64,000 nt of DNA from positions 210,990-274,989 of the forward strand of contig NZ_FNDB01000005.1 in assembly GCF_900099915.1 (NCBI RefSeq). The letters run 5' to 3'. Below, one piece after another: positions 9,798 through 18,786 of this stretch (position 1 is the stretch's first letter; the number at the start of each line of letters is the position of its first letter). This stretch comes from Flavobacterium omnivorum. Lineage in GTDB: Bacteria; Bacteroidota; Bacteroidia; Flavobacteriales; Flavobacteriaceae. The translations under genes and the position numbers were made by a program. The notes below the pieces were generated by a model. The model searched no databases. It had not been told where the DNA came from and saw nothing but the letters and a program-made list of their open reading frames with translations.

Positions 9798-9895
9798 AGA
9801 CAGCCAAAGATAGAAAAACAATTAGGAATTTAAAATTATGGTTTTCAAATTTCATTAAAATTGATATTGAACTGTCTTTCACTACAATTTAAAAA

Positions 9896-10915
9896 CTACA
9901 ATCTTTTTAAAATTTCTTTATTTATGGCTCTTACCAATGCGGGTCCTTCGTAAATAAAACCAGTATACAATTGTACCAAACTTGCTCCCGCTTCTAATTT
10001 CTCTAGGGCGTCAGCCGCAGAATGAATTCCCCCTACTCCAATGATTGGAAAAGATTGATTACTTTTTTGGGATAAAAACCGAATCACTTCAGTAGAACGT
10101 TTTGCTAACGGCTTCCCTGACAATCCGCCCATTTCATTTTTATTTTCGGACTGTAAACCTTCTCTGGAAATAGTAGTATTGGTAGCAATAACGCCTGCTA
10201 TTTTAGTTTCGTTTACGATATCAATAATATCTAGTAACTGCTCATCGGTTAAATCAGGTGCGATTTTTAATAAAATTGGCTTTTGTTTTGGCTTTGCCAA
10301 ATTCTTGTTTTGCAGTGTTTGCAACAACTGGGTCAGCGGTTCCTTATCCTGCAAAGCACGAAGATTAGGTGTATTAGGCGAACTCACATTAACCACAAAA
10401 TAATCAACATAATCATACAACGCCTCAAAACAGATTTCATAATCTGAGGTAGCTTCCTCATTTGGCGTCAGTTTGTTTTTCCCAATATTACCACCTATTA
10501 AAACGTTTGTATTTTTCTTTAAAAGTGCCACTGCTTCATGAACACCTCCATTATTAAAGCCCATTCTATTAATGATCGCATTATCTTCCCTTAGACGGAA
10601 CAAGCGTTTCTTAGGATTTCCATCCTGTCCTTTTGGCGTGAGTGTTCCTATTTCAATAAAACCAAAACCAAAATTCGATAGTTCTTTATACAATTTTGCA
10701 TCTTTATCAAAACCTGCTGCTAATCCAACTGGATTTTTAAATTTTAATCCAAAAACTTCCGTCTCTAATCTAGAATCCTTTACCTCATAAAGGGATTTAA
10801 AAAGTGCTGGAAAACCTGGTATTTTTGACACAAAGCGAATCAATGAAAAAGTAAAATAGTGCACTTTTTCAGGATCAAAGCTAAAAAGTATGGGGCGAAT
10901 AAGTAATTTATACAT
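9896..10915 (-). CDS. pyrD: Dihydroorotate dehydrogenase (quinone), class 2
   Basis: Fourth step of pyrimidine synthesis: oxidation of dihydroorotate to orotate, feeding electrons to membrane quinone. At 339 residues it has the N-terminal helical extension typical of class 2 enzymes ([21 protein letters not shown]), which docks at the membrane. FMN and substrate motifs are [29 protein letters not shown] (with the catalytic serine) and GVGGI near the C-terminus. A TATTTTTG promoter box lies just upstream. Confidence 0.97.
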   Translation of the reverse strand: MYKLLIRPILFSFDPEKVHYFTFSLIRFVSKIPGFPALFKSLYEVKDSRLETEVFGLKFKNPVGLAAGFDKDAKLYKELSNFGFGFIEIGTLTPKGQDGNPKKRLFRLREDNAIINRMGFNNGGVHEAVALLKKNTNVLIGGNIGKNKLTPNEEATSDYEICFEALYDYVDYFVVNVSSPNTPNLRALQDKEPLTQLLQTLQNKNLAKPKQKPILLKIAPDLTDEQLLDIIDIVNETKIAGVIATNTTISREGLQSENKNEMGGLSGKPLAKRSTEVIRFLSQKSNQSFPIIGVGGIHSAADALEKLEAGASLVQLYTGFIYEGPALVRAINKEILKRL

Positions 10916-10935
10916 GGGTACATAGTTGTGTGGTG

Positions 10936-10943
10936 CAAAAATA
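10936..10943 (-). promoter_or_regulatory. -7 box of pyrD promoter
   Basis: Minus-strand TATTTTTG, matching TAnnTTTG, 21 bases before the pyrD start. No clear -33 box. Confidence 0.5.
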
Positions 10944-10971
10944 GAAAATAGTTGCTATTTCGCTACATACA

Positions 10972-11005
10972 TTTGAACAATTAGTTACAATAAAAGCTAT
11001 TTTTG
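10972..11005 (+). promoter_or_regulatory. Promoter of the TTG-started lipoprotein gene
   Basis: TTTG at 10972-10975 and TATTTTTG at 10998-11005, spacing 22, fit the Bacteroidota -33/-7 pattern. Transcription would begin near 11012, only about 20 bases before the proposed TTG start. Confidence 0.6.
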
Positions 11006-11030
11006 TACAATCACCACTAAAATAAATTAC

Positions 11031-11507
11031 TTGAAAAAAATAATTTTGCTTGCGCTAATTCTGTTAACTATTTCTTGCTCAAATGACGACGAAGAGGTAA
11101 GTTCAATTGACCAACCTACATTCAATGTCAATTTACTATTAAAAGGGTGGCGTTATGACGTTTTAAAAATAAACGGAATCTATTATAATTACGAGCATAA
11201 TCCAAATTGTAATAATGATTTTTTTGGTTTTCTAAATAGACCTGGACAAGCTTATCAATTTATTGAAACCACTTTTACAAATGATTATTGCACGAACAAC
11301 AGTGCTACATTAGACTGGAAAATAAAAAAGGATACACTATATTTCTACATTGGAAATCAAGTTGTTTTGACTTACAAAGTGATTGCATTAACAGCTACTA
11401 ATTTTACTTTTTCCTTTGAAAATGACATCGATCAAAATGGCACGATTGATACTATAGAAGTGAGCGCCTCACCCTACGATCCCTATAATATGTTTGGAAA
11501 CAATTAA
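11031..11507 (+). CDS. Predicted lipoprotein, TTG start
   Basis: A 158-residue exported protein. The signal peptide begins directly at a TTG codon and ends with a lipobox (LLTISCSND, Cys about 16). No ATG lies between the promoter and the hydrophobic segment, so TTG is the only start that preserves the signal. The mature part carries a WRYDVLKINGIYY segment and paired cysteines (Cys60, Cys87), resembling lipocalin-like small Bacteroidota lipoproteins, but I recognise no family. Single gene between pyrD and pepT. Confidence 0.72.
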   Translation: MKKIILLALILLTISCSNDDEEVSSIDQPTFNVNLLLKGWRYDVLKINGIYYNYEHNPNCNNDFFGFLNRPGQAYQFIETTFTNDYCTNNSATLDWKIKKDTLYFYIGNQVVLTYKVIALTATNFTFSFENDIDQNGTIDTIEVSASPYDPYNMFGNN

Positions 11508-11549
11508 TAAATTATACTTTTTTAAACATTCTTATCCTTTCCATTTTTA

Positions 11550-11557
11550 TATATTTG
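11550..11557 (+). promoter_or_regulatory. -7 box of pepT promoter
   Basis: TATATTTG matches TAnnTTTG, 25 bases before the pepT start codon. No clear -33 box. Confidence 0.5.
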
Positions 11558-11581
11558 CTTGAATTAAACATTTAAAAATCC

Positions 11582-12835
11582 ATGCAACATATCATCGATC
11601 GTTTCATCAGCTACGTAATTATAGATACAGAATCCGATGCGAATTCAGAAACAACTCCCAGTACCAAAAAACAATGGAATTTAGCTCATAAACTAGTTGA
11701 GGAATTGAAAAACATTGGAATGCAGGACGTTACAATAGACGATAAATCTTACATTATGGCTACACTACCAAGTAATGTGAAACATAAGGTACCAACCATT
11801 GGATTTATTTCGCATTTCGATACTTCACCTGATTTTTGTGGAGCCAATATAAAACCACAAATTGTACCAAATTACGATGGCAAAGACATCCTCTTAAATG
11901 CCGATAAAAATATTGTTTTATCGCCTAGTTATTTCAAAGATTTATTGCTTTACAAAGGACAAACGTTGATTACCACTGACGGAACTACATTATTAGGTGC
12001 CGATGATAAAGCCGGTATTACAGAGATTGTAACGGCAATGGAATTTCTTATCAATAATCCTGAAATCAAACACGGAAAAATAAGAGTAGGTTTTACACCA
12101 GATGAAGAAATTGGCCGTGGTGCCCATCATTTTGATGTAGATAAATTTGGAGCTGATTGGGCCTATACTATGGATGGTAGCCAAGTTGGGGAACTAGAAT
12201 ATGAAAATTTTAATGCAGCGGGAGCCAAAATAACTTTCAAAGGAAAAAGCGTGCATCCTGGCTATGCCAAAGGTAAAATGATCAATTCCATGCTGATCGC
12301 TAATAATTTCATTAATGAACTTCCTCATGGAGAGACTCCACAAGAAACAAAAGGATATGAAGGTTTTTTTCACGTTCATCACTTATCAGGAAGTATCGAA
12401 GAAACCGTTTTGGAATTAATCATTCGCGATCACAACAAGAAAAAATTTGAAAAGCGTAAAGAGCTAATAGAAAAAATAACAAAAAAAATAAATAAGAAAT
12501 TTGCTAAACAGTTTGGTGAAGATATCGTTAATGCCGAAATAAAGGATCAATATTACAACATGAAGGAAAAGGTCTTACCGGTGAAGCATATTGTGGATAT
12601 TGCAGAACAAGCAATGAAAGAAATTGGAATAAAACCATTAATTAAACCTATTCGTGGTGGAACAGACGGCTCTCAATTATCATACAAAGGATTGCCATGC
12701 CCTAATATTTTTGCAGGTGGCCATAATTTTCACGGAAAATACGAATATGTTCCTGCAGAAAGCATGCAAAAAGCAGTCGAAGTAATCGTTAAAATAGCTG
12801 AATTGACCGCTATAGAAAATAGTGCAAGAAAATAA
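11582..12835 (+). CDS. pepT: Peptidase T (tripeptide aminopeptidase)
   Basis: Cytoplasmic M20B metallopeptidase that releases the N-terminal residue of tripeptides. At 417 residues it is full length. Zinc-site motifs are all present: [49 protein letters not shown] and the final [13 protein letters not shown]. The Glu of DEEIG is the general base. It has its own promoter box and a hairpin about 105 bases downstream. Confidence 0.97.
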   Translation: MQHIIDRFISYVIIDTESDANSETTPSTKKQWNLAHKLVEELKNIGMQDVTIDDKSYIMATLPSNVKHKVPTIGFISHFDTSPDFCGANIKPQIVPNYDGKDILLNADKNIVLSPSYFKDLLLYKGQTLITTDGTTLLGADDKAGITEIVTAMEFLINNPEIKHGKIRVGFTPDEEIGRGAHHFDVDKFGADWAYTMDGSQVGELEYENFNAAGAKITFKGKSVHPGYAKGKMINSMLIANNFINELPHGETPQETKGYEGFFHVHHLSGSIEETVLELIIRDHNKKKFEKRKELIEKITKKINKKFAKQFGEDIVNAEIKDQYYNMKEKVLPVKHIVDIAEQAMKEIGIKPLIKPIRGGTDGSQLSYKGLPCPNIFAGGHNFHGKYEYVPAESMQKAVEVIVKIAELTAIENSARK

Positions 12836-12940
12836 AATATTGGAATATAACTAGTTAACCTGTTGATAGTATAAAATTAATACTTCTTTATCTCCAGTGT
12901 TATTAAAAAACATAGGTTTAAATAATTGTTACTGTAAAAT

Positions 12941-12978
12941 AAAGCCCCATTTCTGAAATTCACAGTTGGGGCTTTATT
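12941..12978 (+). terminator. Intrinsic terminator downstream of pepT
   Basis: AAAGCCCCA (12941-12949) pairs with TGGGGCTTT (12967-12975), followed by a short T-rich stretch. Confidence 0.75.
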
Positions 12979-13133
12979 GTTTTAATAAGCCAACGTACAT
13001 CCATAAGTTTGATCGATTTTTATTTGAAAAACAAAATTAAAACCTTGTTTTACACTTCTAATTCAGATGTCATCGTTTCTAAAATAATTGATTTACTGAA
13101 ATAAAAAAAAGCTATTCTATGAAAAGCTTAACA

Positions 13134-13168
13134 TTGCATTATGTTTTAAATCACTATATTTACTTACA
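13134..13168 (+). promoter_or_regulatory. Promoter-like region of the histone-H1-like gene
   Basis: TTG at 13134-13136 and TATATTTA at 13155-13162 (spacing 18) resemble a -33/-7 pair with one departure from TAnnTTTG. It runs into TTTACTTACA at 13159-13168, the same 10-mer found in the promoter region of the 36-residue lysine-rich gene (2522-2531). Confidence 0.4.
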
Positions 13169-13244
13169 ATAACACAACAATTTAATAACATTATTCAGAA
13201 TATAGAATGTAATTAAAATAATTGGTAAACTAACAATATAAACT

Positions 13245-13697
13245 ATGACACAACAAAACGAAGAGGAAACAACAAAGCCGTCTGAATCAAAACCAGAGAT
13301 TAAAAAGTCGGTTAGAGCCAAAAGAACACCCGTAATCAAAGTTAAAGACGAGCCTGTAGCGATTATAGAACCTCAAGACGAGAACATCACAACAGAAATT
13401 ATTGAAGAAACAATAACTATCGCGATTGAAAGCGACACTAGTACTCCTGTTGTAGCAGAAAAAAAAGACAAGAAAAAAACCACTAAAAAGACAGTGAAAA
13501 TGAAAGACAAAGACAAGAAAAAGGCTAAAAAAGCCGATGCAAAAGAAAAAGCGAAAGCGAAAGCTAAAAAGGCAAAAAAAGCTAAAAAAGCTAAAAAAGA
13601 TAAAGCGAAGAAAGCAAAAGTTAAAACCAAGATAAAAGCAAAAAAAGCCAAGGCAAAATCTAAAAAAGCAAAGAAGAATAAAAAGAATAAGAAATAA
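13245..13697 (+). CDS. Lysine/alanine-rich histone-H1-like protein
   Basis: A 150-residue protein with two parts. Residues 1-75 are acidic to mixed and rich in Glu, Thr and Ile. Residues 76-150 are almost only Lys and Ala, built of AKK/KKAKK repeats, as in the C-terminal tails of histone H1 and bacterial Hc1/AlgP-like proteins. This suggests non-specific DNA or RNA binding at the nucleoid; no globular domain is visible. The acidic first half is unusual for simple DNA compaction proteins. It is a single gene with a strong terminator 25 bases downstream. Confidence 0.8.
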   Translation: MTQQNEEETTKPSESKPEIKKSVRAKRTPVIKVKDEPVAIIEPQDENITTEIIEETITIAIESDTSTPVVAEKKDKKKTTKKTVKMKDKDKKKAKKADAKEKAKAKAKKAKKAKKAKKDKAKKAKVKTKIKAKKAKAKSKKAKKNKKNKK

Positions 13698-13721
13698 TAG
13701 GATTGTTTTTTACATAAAAAA

Positions 13722-13754
13722 AGTCCCAAACCGAAAATCGGATTGGGACTTTTA
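13722..13754. terminator. Bidirectional intrinsic terminator
   Basis: A 12-13 bp stem, AGTCCCAA..CCGA / TCGG..TTGGGACT (13722-13750), with A run before and T run after. It separates the histone-like gene (+) from yajC (-). Confidence 0.85.
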
Positions 13755-13774
13755 TACTAATAAGAAGGAGTGAA

Positions 13775-14047
13775 TTATTTTTTGTTCAATGCAGCACTCA
13801 TTTCCATAGAGATTGCAGAACGCTCCATTTTTAATTTTCCTGACATCGTTTCTACAACAACAGTTGTATCCGCTAATTCTGAAACTTTTCCGTGAAGACC
13901 GCTTTTTGTGATGATTTTGTCACCTACTTTTAACGTACTTTCAAATTCTTTTTCGTTTTTAGCTCTTTTTTGTTGTGGTCTAATCATAAAGAAATAGATC
14001 ACCACAAACATTAATATAAACGGTGCAAATTGAGTTAATTGTTCCAT
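13775..14047 (-). CDS. yajC: Preprotein translocase subunit YajC
   Basis: Small inner-membrane subunit accessory to SecDF in Sec-dependent export. The 90-residue protein has one N-terminal membrane helix (FAPFILMFVVIYFFMI) followed by the family signature RPQQKRAKNEKEFESTLKVG and a cytoplasmic beta domain (GDKIITKSGLHGKVSEL). It lies 30 bases after nusB on the same strand, so the two are probably cotranscribed. Confidence 0.95.
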   Translation of the reverse strand: MEQLTQFAPFILMFVVIYFFMIRPQQKRAKNEKEFESTLKVGDKIITKSGLHGKVSELADTTVVVETMSGKLKMERSAISMEMSAALNKK

Positions 14048-14077
14048 AATTTTAATTCTCTTTTTATTTGTTAATTA

Positions 14078-15022
14078 TTACATTAAACCACGACCAGCTT
14101 TGATGATTCTTTTATTGGTTTGCAGCTCTTTTACTAAATTATCTAAAATTCCATTGATAAAAATACTACTTTTTGGTGTAGAATATTCCTTAGCGACTTC
14201 TAAATATTCATTAAGAGTAACTTTTATTGGAATGGACGGGAATTTCAAGAATTCACAAATTGCCATTTTAAGGATAATCGTATCAATTTCAGCAATTCTA
14301 TCGCTGTCCCAGTTGGGCGTTTTATCTAGATATTCCTTTGCCAATTCAGTTTCATTTAAAACTGTTTTTCGAAACAAGTCTTTTACAAAATCCTTGTCTT
14401 CATTGTCTTTATACAATTTTGGAACTCTAAAATTGTCATCTTCACCTGGTTTAATCGCTTTCAATTGCTTAATGATATGAGTATTGACTAATGGAATATC
14501 ATCAACCCAAGTCAACTTATCATCTTCTAAATAATCATACAATTTTTCATTAGGAACAATAACCTCCATAAACAAATCAACAATAAATTGTCGGTCTTCT
14601 TCAAAGGTATTTACTGCATTACTCATGTAATCGGAATACAAACTACTTGCTTTTATAGCATTCAAAAGCAATAAAATATAATCGTCGTTTAAAGTCCAAT
14701 TATTAATTTTACGATTTTCCAGCGCAATACTTAATGAGTTATTTTCGGAAAGAATTTGAAAAATCCTGTTTTTGATGAATTTCTCGTTGGGCTTACGTTC
14801 CTCTGCGGTTGCAAGATGCTTTAAACTTGACTTATGCAAAAAGATTGTTTCTGTTTTACAAATCTCAATCAGCGAAGAAAGCATGATTAGGTATAAATCT
14901 TGAATATTGTCGATACTGTAAAAAAGAAATTTCTCTTCTTTTTCTAAATTATCTGAACCGCTTTGATGCATCGCATAAATGGATTGCATGACTTTAACGC
15001 GAATGTGTCTTCTATTTACCAC
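14078..15022 (-). CDS. nusB: Transcription antitermination factor NusB
   Basis: RNA-binding antitermination factor for rRNA operons, acting with NusE. The frame runs up to 15133, but the family begins at the NRRHIRVKVMQSIYA motif. The GTG at 15022 (V-V-N-R-R-H) is therefore chosen, giving 314 residues. This is about twice the E. coli length: an N-terminal extension of about 180 residues precedes the NusB helical domain (from about KDFVKDLFRKTVLN to the end, including ILKMAICEFLKFPSIPIKVTLNEYLE), as usual in Bacteroidota. First gene of a nusB-yajC pair. Confidence 0.9.
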   Translation of the reverse strand: MVNRRHIRVKVMQSIYAMHQSGSDNLEKEEKFLFYSIDNIQDLYLIMLSSLIEICKTETIFLHKSSLKHLATAEERKPNEKFIKNRIFQILSENNSLSIALENRKINNWTLNDDYILLLLNAIKASSLYSDYMSNAVNTFEEDRQFIVDLFMEVIVPNEKLYDYLEDDKLTWVDDIPLVNTHIIKQLKAIKPGEDDNFRVPKLYKDNEDKDFVKDLFRKTVLNETELAKEYLDKTPNWDSDRIAEIDTIILKMAICEFLKFPSIPIKVTLNEYLEVAKEYSTPKSSIFINGILDNLVKELQTNKRIIKAGRGLM

Positions 15023-15174
15023 CTTGTAAGAACTTTTATTAATTAGCCTGCAAAAATAAGTCTTTACTTTTTTAAAATAAAATATATAATCGCTTATTTT
15101 AAAAGTATTCCATAATCCGTATGCTTCAATCAAGACGAAATGAACACTGAATACGGATTACGGAACAGTTAAAA

Positions 15175-16281
15175 TTACTTTTTGCTATTCTCCAATTTTC
15201 TTTGATTGATTCGATTTTGAGCAATCGTCAAAGCAGCGTGGTGCGGTGTGATCTTATTAGCAAGAGCAAAATCAAATATCTCTAGCGTTGTGTTATAAAT
15301 ATTTTCTGTCTTACGCATAATTTCAACTTTGTCATAATGTGCTAATTCCGCATAAACATTTATAATTCCACCCGCATTAATCAAGAAATCAGGAGCATAT
15401 AAAATGCCTCTTTCTTGTAGAATTGCTCCATGCACATTTTCATCTGCCAACTGATTGTTAGCTGCACCAGCAATAACTTTTGCTTTAATTTTATAAACAG
15501 TAGCGTCATTTAACGTGGCTCCCATAGCACAAGGCGCATAAATATCAACATCTGCGCTATACAAATCGTCACCTCTAAAAATTTGTGCATTGTACTTCGA
15601 TCCTACTTCATTCAATTTTTCTTCATTGATATCAGCAATAGTAACGACTGCTCCTTCTTTGGTTAAATAATCAACTAAAGTTTCACCAACGTGACCAATT
15701 CCTTGAACCAATACTTTCTTGCCGCTTAAAACATCCGAACCAAATTGTTGTTTAGCCGCTGCTTTCATTCCTAAATACACTCCATAAGCCGTAATTGGAG
15801 ATGGATTTCCAGAACCACCTCTAGATTCAGAAATTCCTGTAACATACGGCGTTACATCTCTAACGATATCCATATCTGCGGTTTCCATTCCTACATCTTC
15901 AGCAGTAATATATCTTCCGCTTAAAGAATGTACAAATTCACCAAATTTACGCATTAACTCTGGTGTTTTCTGTGTTTTAGCATCACCAATAATAACTGCT
16001 TTACCACCACCAATATTCAATCCTGTGATTGCTGCCTTAAAAGTCATTCCCCGTGACAGACGCAAAACATCATTTAATGCTTCCCATTCATTTGCGTAAT
16101 TATACATTCGTGTTCCTCCTAAAGCAGGACCCATAACCGAATTATGAATACCAATAATTGCTTTTAAACCTGTATCTTTGTCGTTGCAAAATACAATTTG
16201 TTCGTGATCATCAAATGATAATTGGCCAAAAACGGGATCCATTTTTTGAAGTTCCTTGCCAGTTGTGAAAGCTGCCTTCAT
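15175..16281 (-). CDS. Leu/Phe/Val-type amino acid dehydrogenase
   Basis: NAD-dependent oxidative deaminase of the Glu/Leu/Phe/Val dehydrogenase family, likely leucine or valine dehydrogenase, linking branched-chain amino acids to 2-oxoacids. The 368-residue protein has the substrate segment GPALGGTRM, the catalytic lysine region GLNIGGGKAVIIGD, and the Rossmann motif VLVQGIGHVGETLV. The length fits leucine dehydrogenase. HMG-CoA lyase elsewhere in the window could serve the same leucine pathway. A TAAATTTG promoter box lies upstream. Confidence 0.92.
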   Translation of the reverse strand: MKAAFTTGKELQKMDPVFGQLSFDDHEQIVFCNDKDTGLKAIIGIHNSVMGPALGGTRMYNYANEWEALNDVLRLSRGMTFKAAITGLNIGGGKAVIIGDAKTQKTPELMRKFGEFVHSLSGRYITAEDVGMETADMDIVRDVTPYVTGISESRGGSGNPSPITAYGVYLGMKAAAKQQFGSDVLSGKKVLVQGIGHVGETLVDYLTKEGAVVTIADINEEKLNEVGSKYNAQIFRGDDLYSADVDIYAPCAMGATLNDATVYKIKAKVIAGAANNQLADENVHGAILQERGILYAPDFLINAGGIINVYAELAHYDKVEIMRKTENIYNTTLEIFDFALANKITPHHAALTIAQNRINQRKLENSKK

Positions 16282-16330
16282 AGTGTAAGTTTTAATAGTG
16301 ATAAATTATGAATTTGTCAAAAAGACAATC

Positions 16331-16338
16331 CAAATTTA
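16331..16338 (-). promoter_or_regulatory. -7 box of amino acid dehydrogenase promoter
   Basis: Minus-strand TAAATTTG, a TAnnTTTG match, 50 bases before the start codon. No clear -33 box. Confidence 0.45.
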
Positions 16339-16482
16339 CACAAAATATAAACATATACGAATGCTTTGTCAAAAAATCGCCAAATTAGCAAAATTTACAA
16401 TTAAAAGTTAAGCCTCTAAATTATTAAAAATGAAATTTTACCCTAAAAATAAAATCATTTCAACACAGAATATATTAAAAAA

Positions 16483-18243
16483 ATGAAAGAATTACGTTAT
16501 TTAAACAAATACTTCGTCAAATACAAATACAGTTTTCTACTCGGAATCGTTTTTACGATTATAGCTCAGATTTTTATGTTGTTCACTCCTAAGTTGATCA
16601 GCAAATCATTTATGGTTATTGAAGCTTTCGCCAAAGACAAAACAGTTGCTAAATCAGTAATTCATCAAGAATTAATTACGAATATTTTACTGATTATAGC
16701 CACGACGATTATTGCGGGTTTCCTTACTTTTTTAATGCGACAAACCCTAATTGTTATGTCGCGCCATATTGAATTTGACCTTAAAAATGAAGTATTCCGT
16801 CAATATGAGAATTTATCTCAAAATTTTTACAAGCAAAGTCGGACAGGAGATTTGATGAACCGAATCAGCGAAGACGTTTCAAAAGTGAGAATGTATGTTG
16901 GTCCCGCAGTAATGTATACCATAAACACGGTTATCCGTTTTGCTATTGTTATTGTTTACATGTATAATGTATCGCCTACATTAACATTGTACACACTCTT
17001 GCCTTTACCCCTTTTATCGTATGCGATTTTCAAGTTAAGTTCAGAAATCAATATAAGAAGCACCATTTTTCAACAATATTTATCCAAAGTTTCCAGCTTT
17101 TCACAAGAAATATTCTCTGGAATCCGCGTGATAAAAGCTTATTCTTTGGAGGATCAACATCAAAACAACATGGTTAATTTAGCGAATGAAAGCAAAAGTA
17201 AAAGCTTGAATTTGGCCAAAGTACAGTCTTTATTTGGTCCATTAATGTTGGCTCTAATAGGAATCAGTAACTTAGTGGTAATTTATTTTGGTGGTTTAAT
17301 GTATATCGATGGCACCATTAAAAGCATTGGAACCATTGCTGAATTTATCTTGTACGTCAATATGCTTACTTGGCCAGTAGCATCCTTAGGTTGGGTTTCA
17401 TCTATGGTTCAAGAAGCAGAAGCATCGCAGAAAAGGCTTAATGAATTTCTAAAAATAGAACCAGAAATAAAAAATAAAAATGAAAACAAATCGGTAATAG
17501 AAGGAACTATTTCGTTTGAAAATGTAAGTTACACCTATAAGGACACCAATATTAAAGCGCTTCAAAACATATCTTTCACCGTACAAAAGGGAGAAACTTT
17601 AGCTATCCTAGGCAAAACAGGGTCTGGAAAATCTACCATTTTATCTCTAATTTCAAGAATGTACGATGTTTCAGAAGGAATAATAAATATTGATAAAAAT
17701 GAAATAAGCACCATCAATCTTTTTGATTTACGCAACAGTATTGGGATTGTACCGCAAGATGCCTTTTTATTTTCAGACAGTATCAAGAACAATATTATGT
17801 TCGGAAAGGAAAATGCTACAGAAGAAGAAGTGAAATCTGCTGCTAAAAGCGCTGTTGTTCATGATAATATTATGGGCTTCAGTAAACAATATGAAACAGT
17901 TTTGGGCGAAAGAGGAATTACCCTTTCAGGTGGTCAAAAGCAAAGAGTTTCTATTGCGAGAGCTATTATTAAGAATCCTCCGATTTTGCTATTTGACGAT
18001 TGCTTATCCGCTGTGGACACCCAAACCGAAGAAGAGATACTAAACAACTTGCATGAAATATGCAAAGACAAAACAACTATTATTGTTAGTCATCGTGTTT
18101 CTTCGGCTAAAAACGCAGACCGAATTATTATCATTGATAAAGGCCAAATTATACAACAAGGTTCTCATAATCAATTGATAAATCAGGAAGGCTATTACGC
18201 CGCTTTGTACTTGAAACAACTTTCAGAAAAAGAAATGCTTTAA
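16483..18243 (+). CDS. ABC exporter, fused membrane and ATPase domains
   Basis: Inner-membrane half-transporter that would work as a dimer; the substrate is unknown (lipid or drug type). Of 586 residues, about 1-320 form the six-helix exporter domain (first helices FLLGIVFTIIAQIFMLF and LLIIATTIIAGFLTFLM). The ATPase follows, with Walker A GKTGSGKST near residue 377, signature LSGGQKQR, Walker B ILLFDD and the switch histidine in IVSHR. Similar to MsbA/MdlB-like proteins. The gene is followed 71 bases later by the DUF3276 gene on the same strand. Confidence 0.95.
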   Translation: MKELRYLNKYFVKYKYSFLLGIVFTIIAQIFMLFTPKLISKSFMVIEAFAKDKTVAKSVIHQELITNILLIIATTIIAGFLTFLMRQTLIVMSRHIEFDLKNEVFRQYENLSQNFYKQSRTGDLMNRISEDVSKVRMYVGPAVMYTINTVIRFAIVIVYMYNVSPTLTLYTLLPLPLLSYAIFKLSSEINIRSTIFQQYLSKVSSFSQEIFSGIRVIKAYSLEDQHQNNMVNLANESKSKSLNLAKVQSLFGPLMLALIGISNLVVIYFGGLMYIDGTIKSIGTIAEFILYVNMLTWPVASLGWVSSMVQEAEASQKRLNEFLKIEPEIKNKNENKSVIEGTISFENVSYTYKDTNIKALQNISFTVQKGETLAILGKTGSGKSTILSLISRMYDVSEGIINIDKNEISTINLFDLRNSIGIVPQDAFLFSDSIKNNIMFGKENATEEEVKSAAKSAVVHDNIMGFSKQYETVLGERGITLSGGQKQRVSIARAIIKNPPILLFDDCLSAVDTQTEEEILNNLHEICKDKTTIIVSHRVSSAKNADRIIIIDKGQIIQQGSHNQLINQEGYYAALYLKQLSEKEML

Positions 18244-18314
18244 TTGTTGTGTAATACATATTTTTTATAGATTTTTGGAAACTAGTTAACAACCATAAAT
18301 TGACAGAAAGGATT

Positions 18315-18695
18315 ATGAGAGAACATGACATGTTAGAAAAAGAAGAGATATTTTCTAAAGTTTTACGAGCTGGACGAAGAACCTATTTCTTTGATGTGAG
18401 AGCTACAAAAGCAGATGATTATTACATTACCATTACCGAAAGCAAGAAATTTACTGAGGAAGATGGATCATTCCACTTCAAAAAACATAAAATCTATTTA
18501 TACAAGGAGGATTTTGCTGCTTTTGCTGAAATTTTAGGAGATATGACTACTTACGTTTTGAACCATAAAGGCGAAGAGGTAATTTCAGAAAGACACCAAA
18601 AAGATTTCAAAAAAGAATATGCATCTGAAAAATCAGATGATGAGATCCTACCGCAAACATCTAGTTTTACAGATATCGATTTTGATGATATTTAA
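18315..18695 (+). CDS. DUF3276 (PUR-alpha-like) protein
   Basis: A 126-residue protein typical of Bacteroidota and spirochaetes, related to the PUR nucleic-acid-binding fold. The frame opens at a TTG at 18300, but the ATG at 18315 (MREHDMLEKEEIFSKVLRAG) matches the family start. The core is RTYFFDVRATKADDYYITITESKKF, followed by KHKIYLYKEDF, then an acidic tail ending DIDFDDI. Related proteins in Borrelia bind DNA and RNA; binding here is inferred. A hairpin terminator follows. Confidence 0.88.
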   Translation: MREHDMLEKEEIFSKVLRAGRRTYFFDVRATKADDYYITITESKKFTEEDGSFHFKKHKIYLYKEDFAAFAEILGDMTTYVLNHKGEEVISERHQKDFKKEYASEKSDDEILPQTSSFTDIDFDDI

Positions 18696-18722
18696 TAGCT
18701 AAAAGACGCTTAAACGAAAGTT

Positions 18723-18758
18723 AAAAGCCTGAAATTCAAATGAGTTTCAGGCTTTTTT
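18723..18758 (+). terminator. Intrinsic terminator after the DUF3276 gene
   Basis: AAAAGCCTGAAA pairs with TTTCAGGCTTTT, ending in a T6 run. Confidence 0.85.
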
Positions 18759-18786
18759 GATTACGTTTACTATCTATATAACTCAA

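Noticed and set aside
13540..13690. Regular direct repeats that might suggest a CRISPR-like array
   Set aside because: The period follows Ala-Lys-Lys codons within one open frame; no spacers.
13373..13729. Minus-strand 118-codon frame rich in Phe, Leu and Ala
   Set aside because: Shadow of the Lys/Ala repeats of the histone-like gene.
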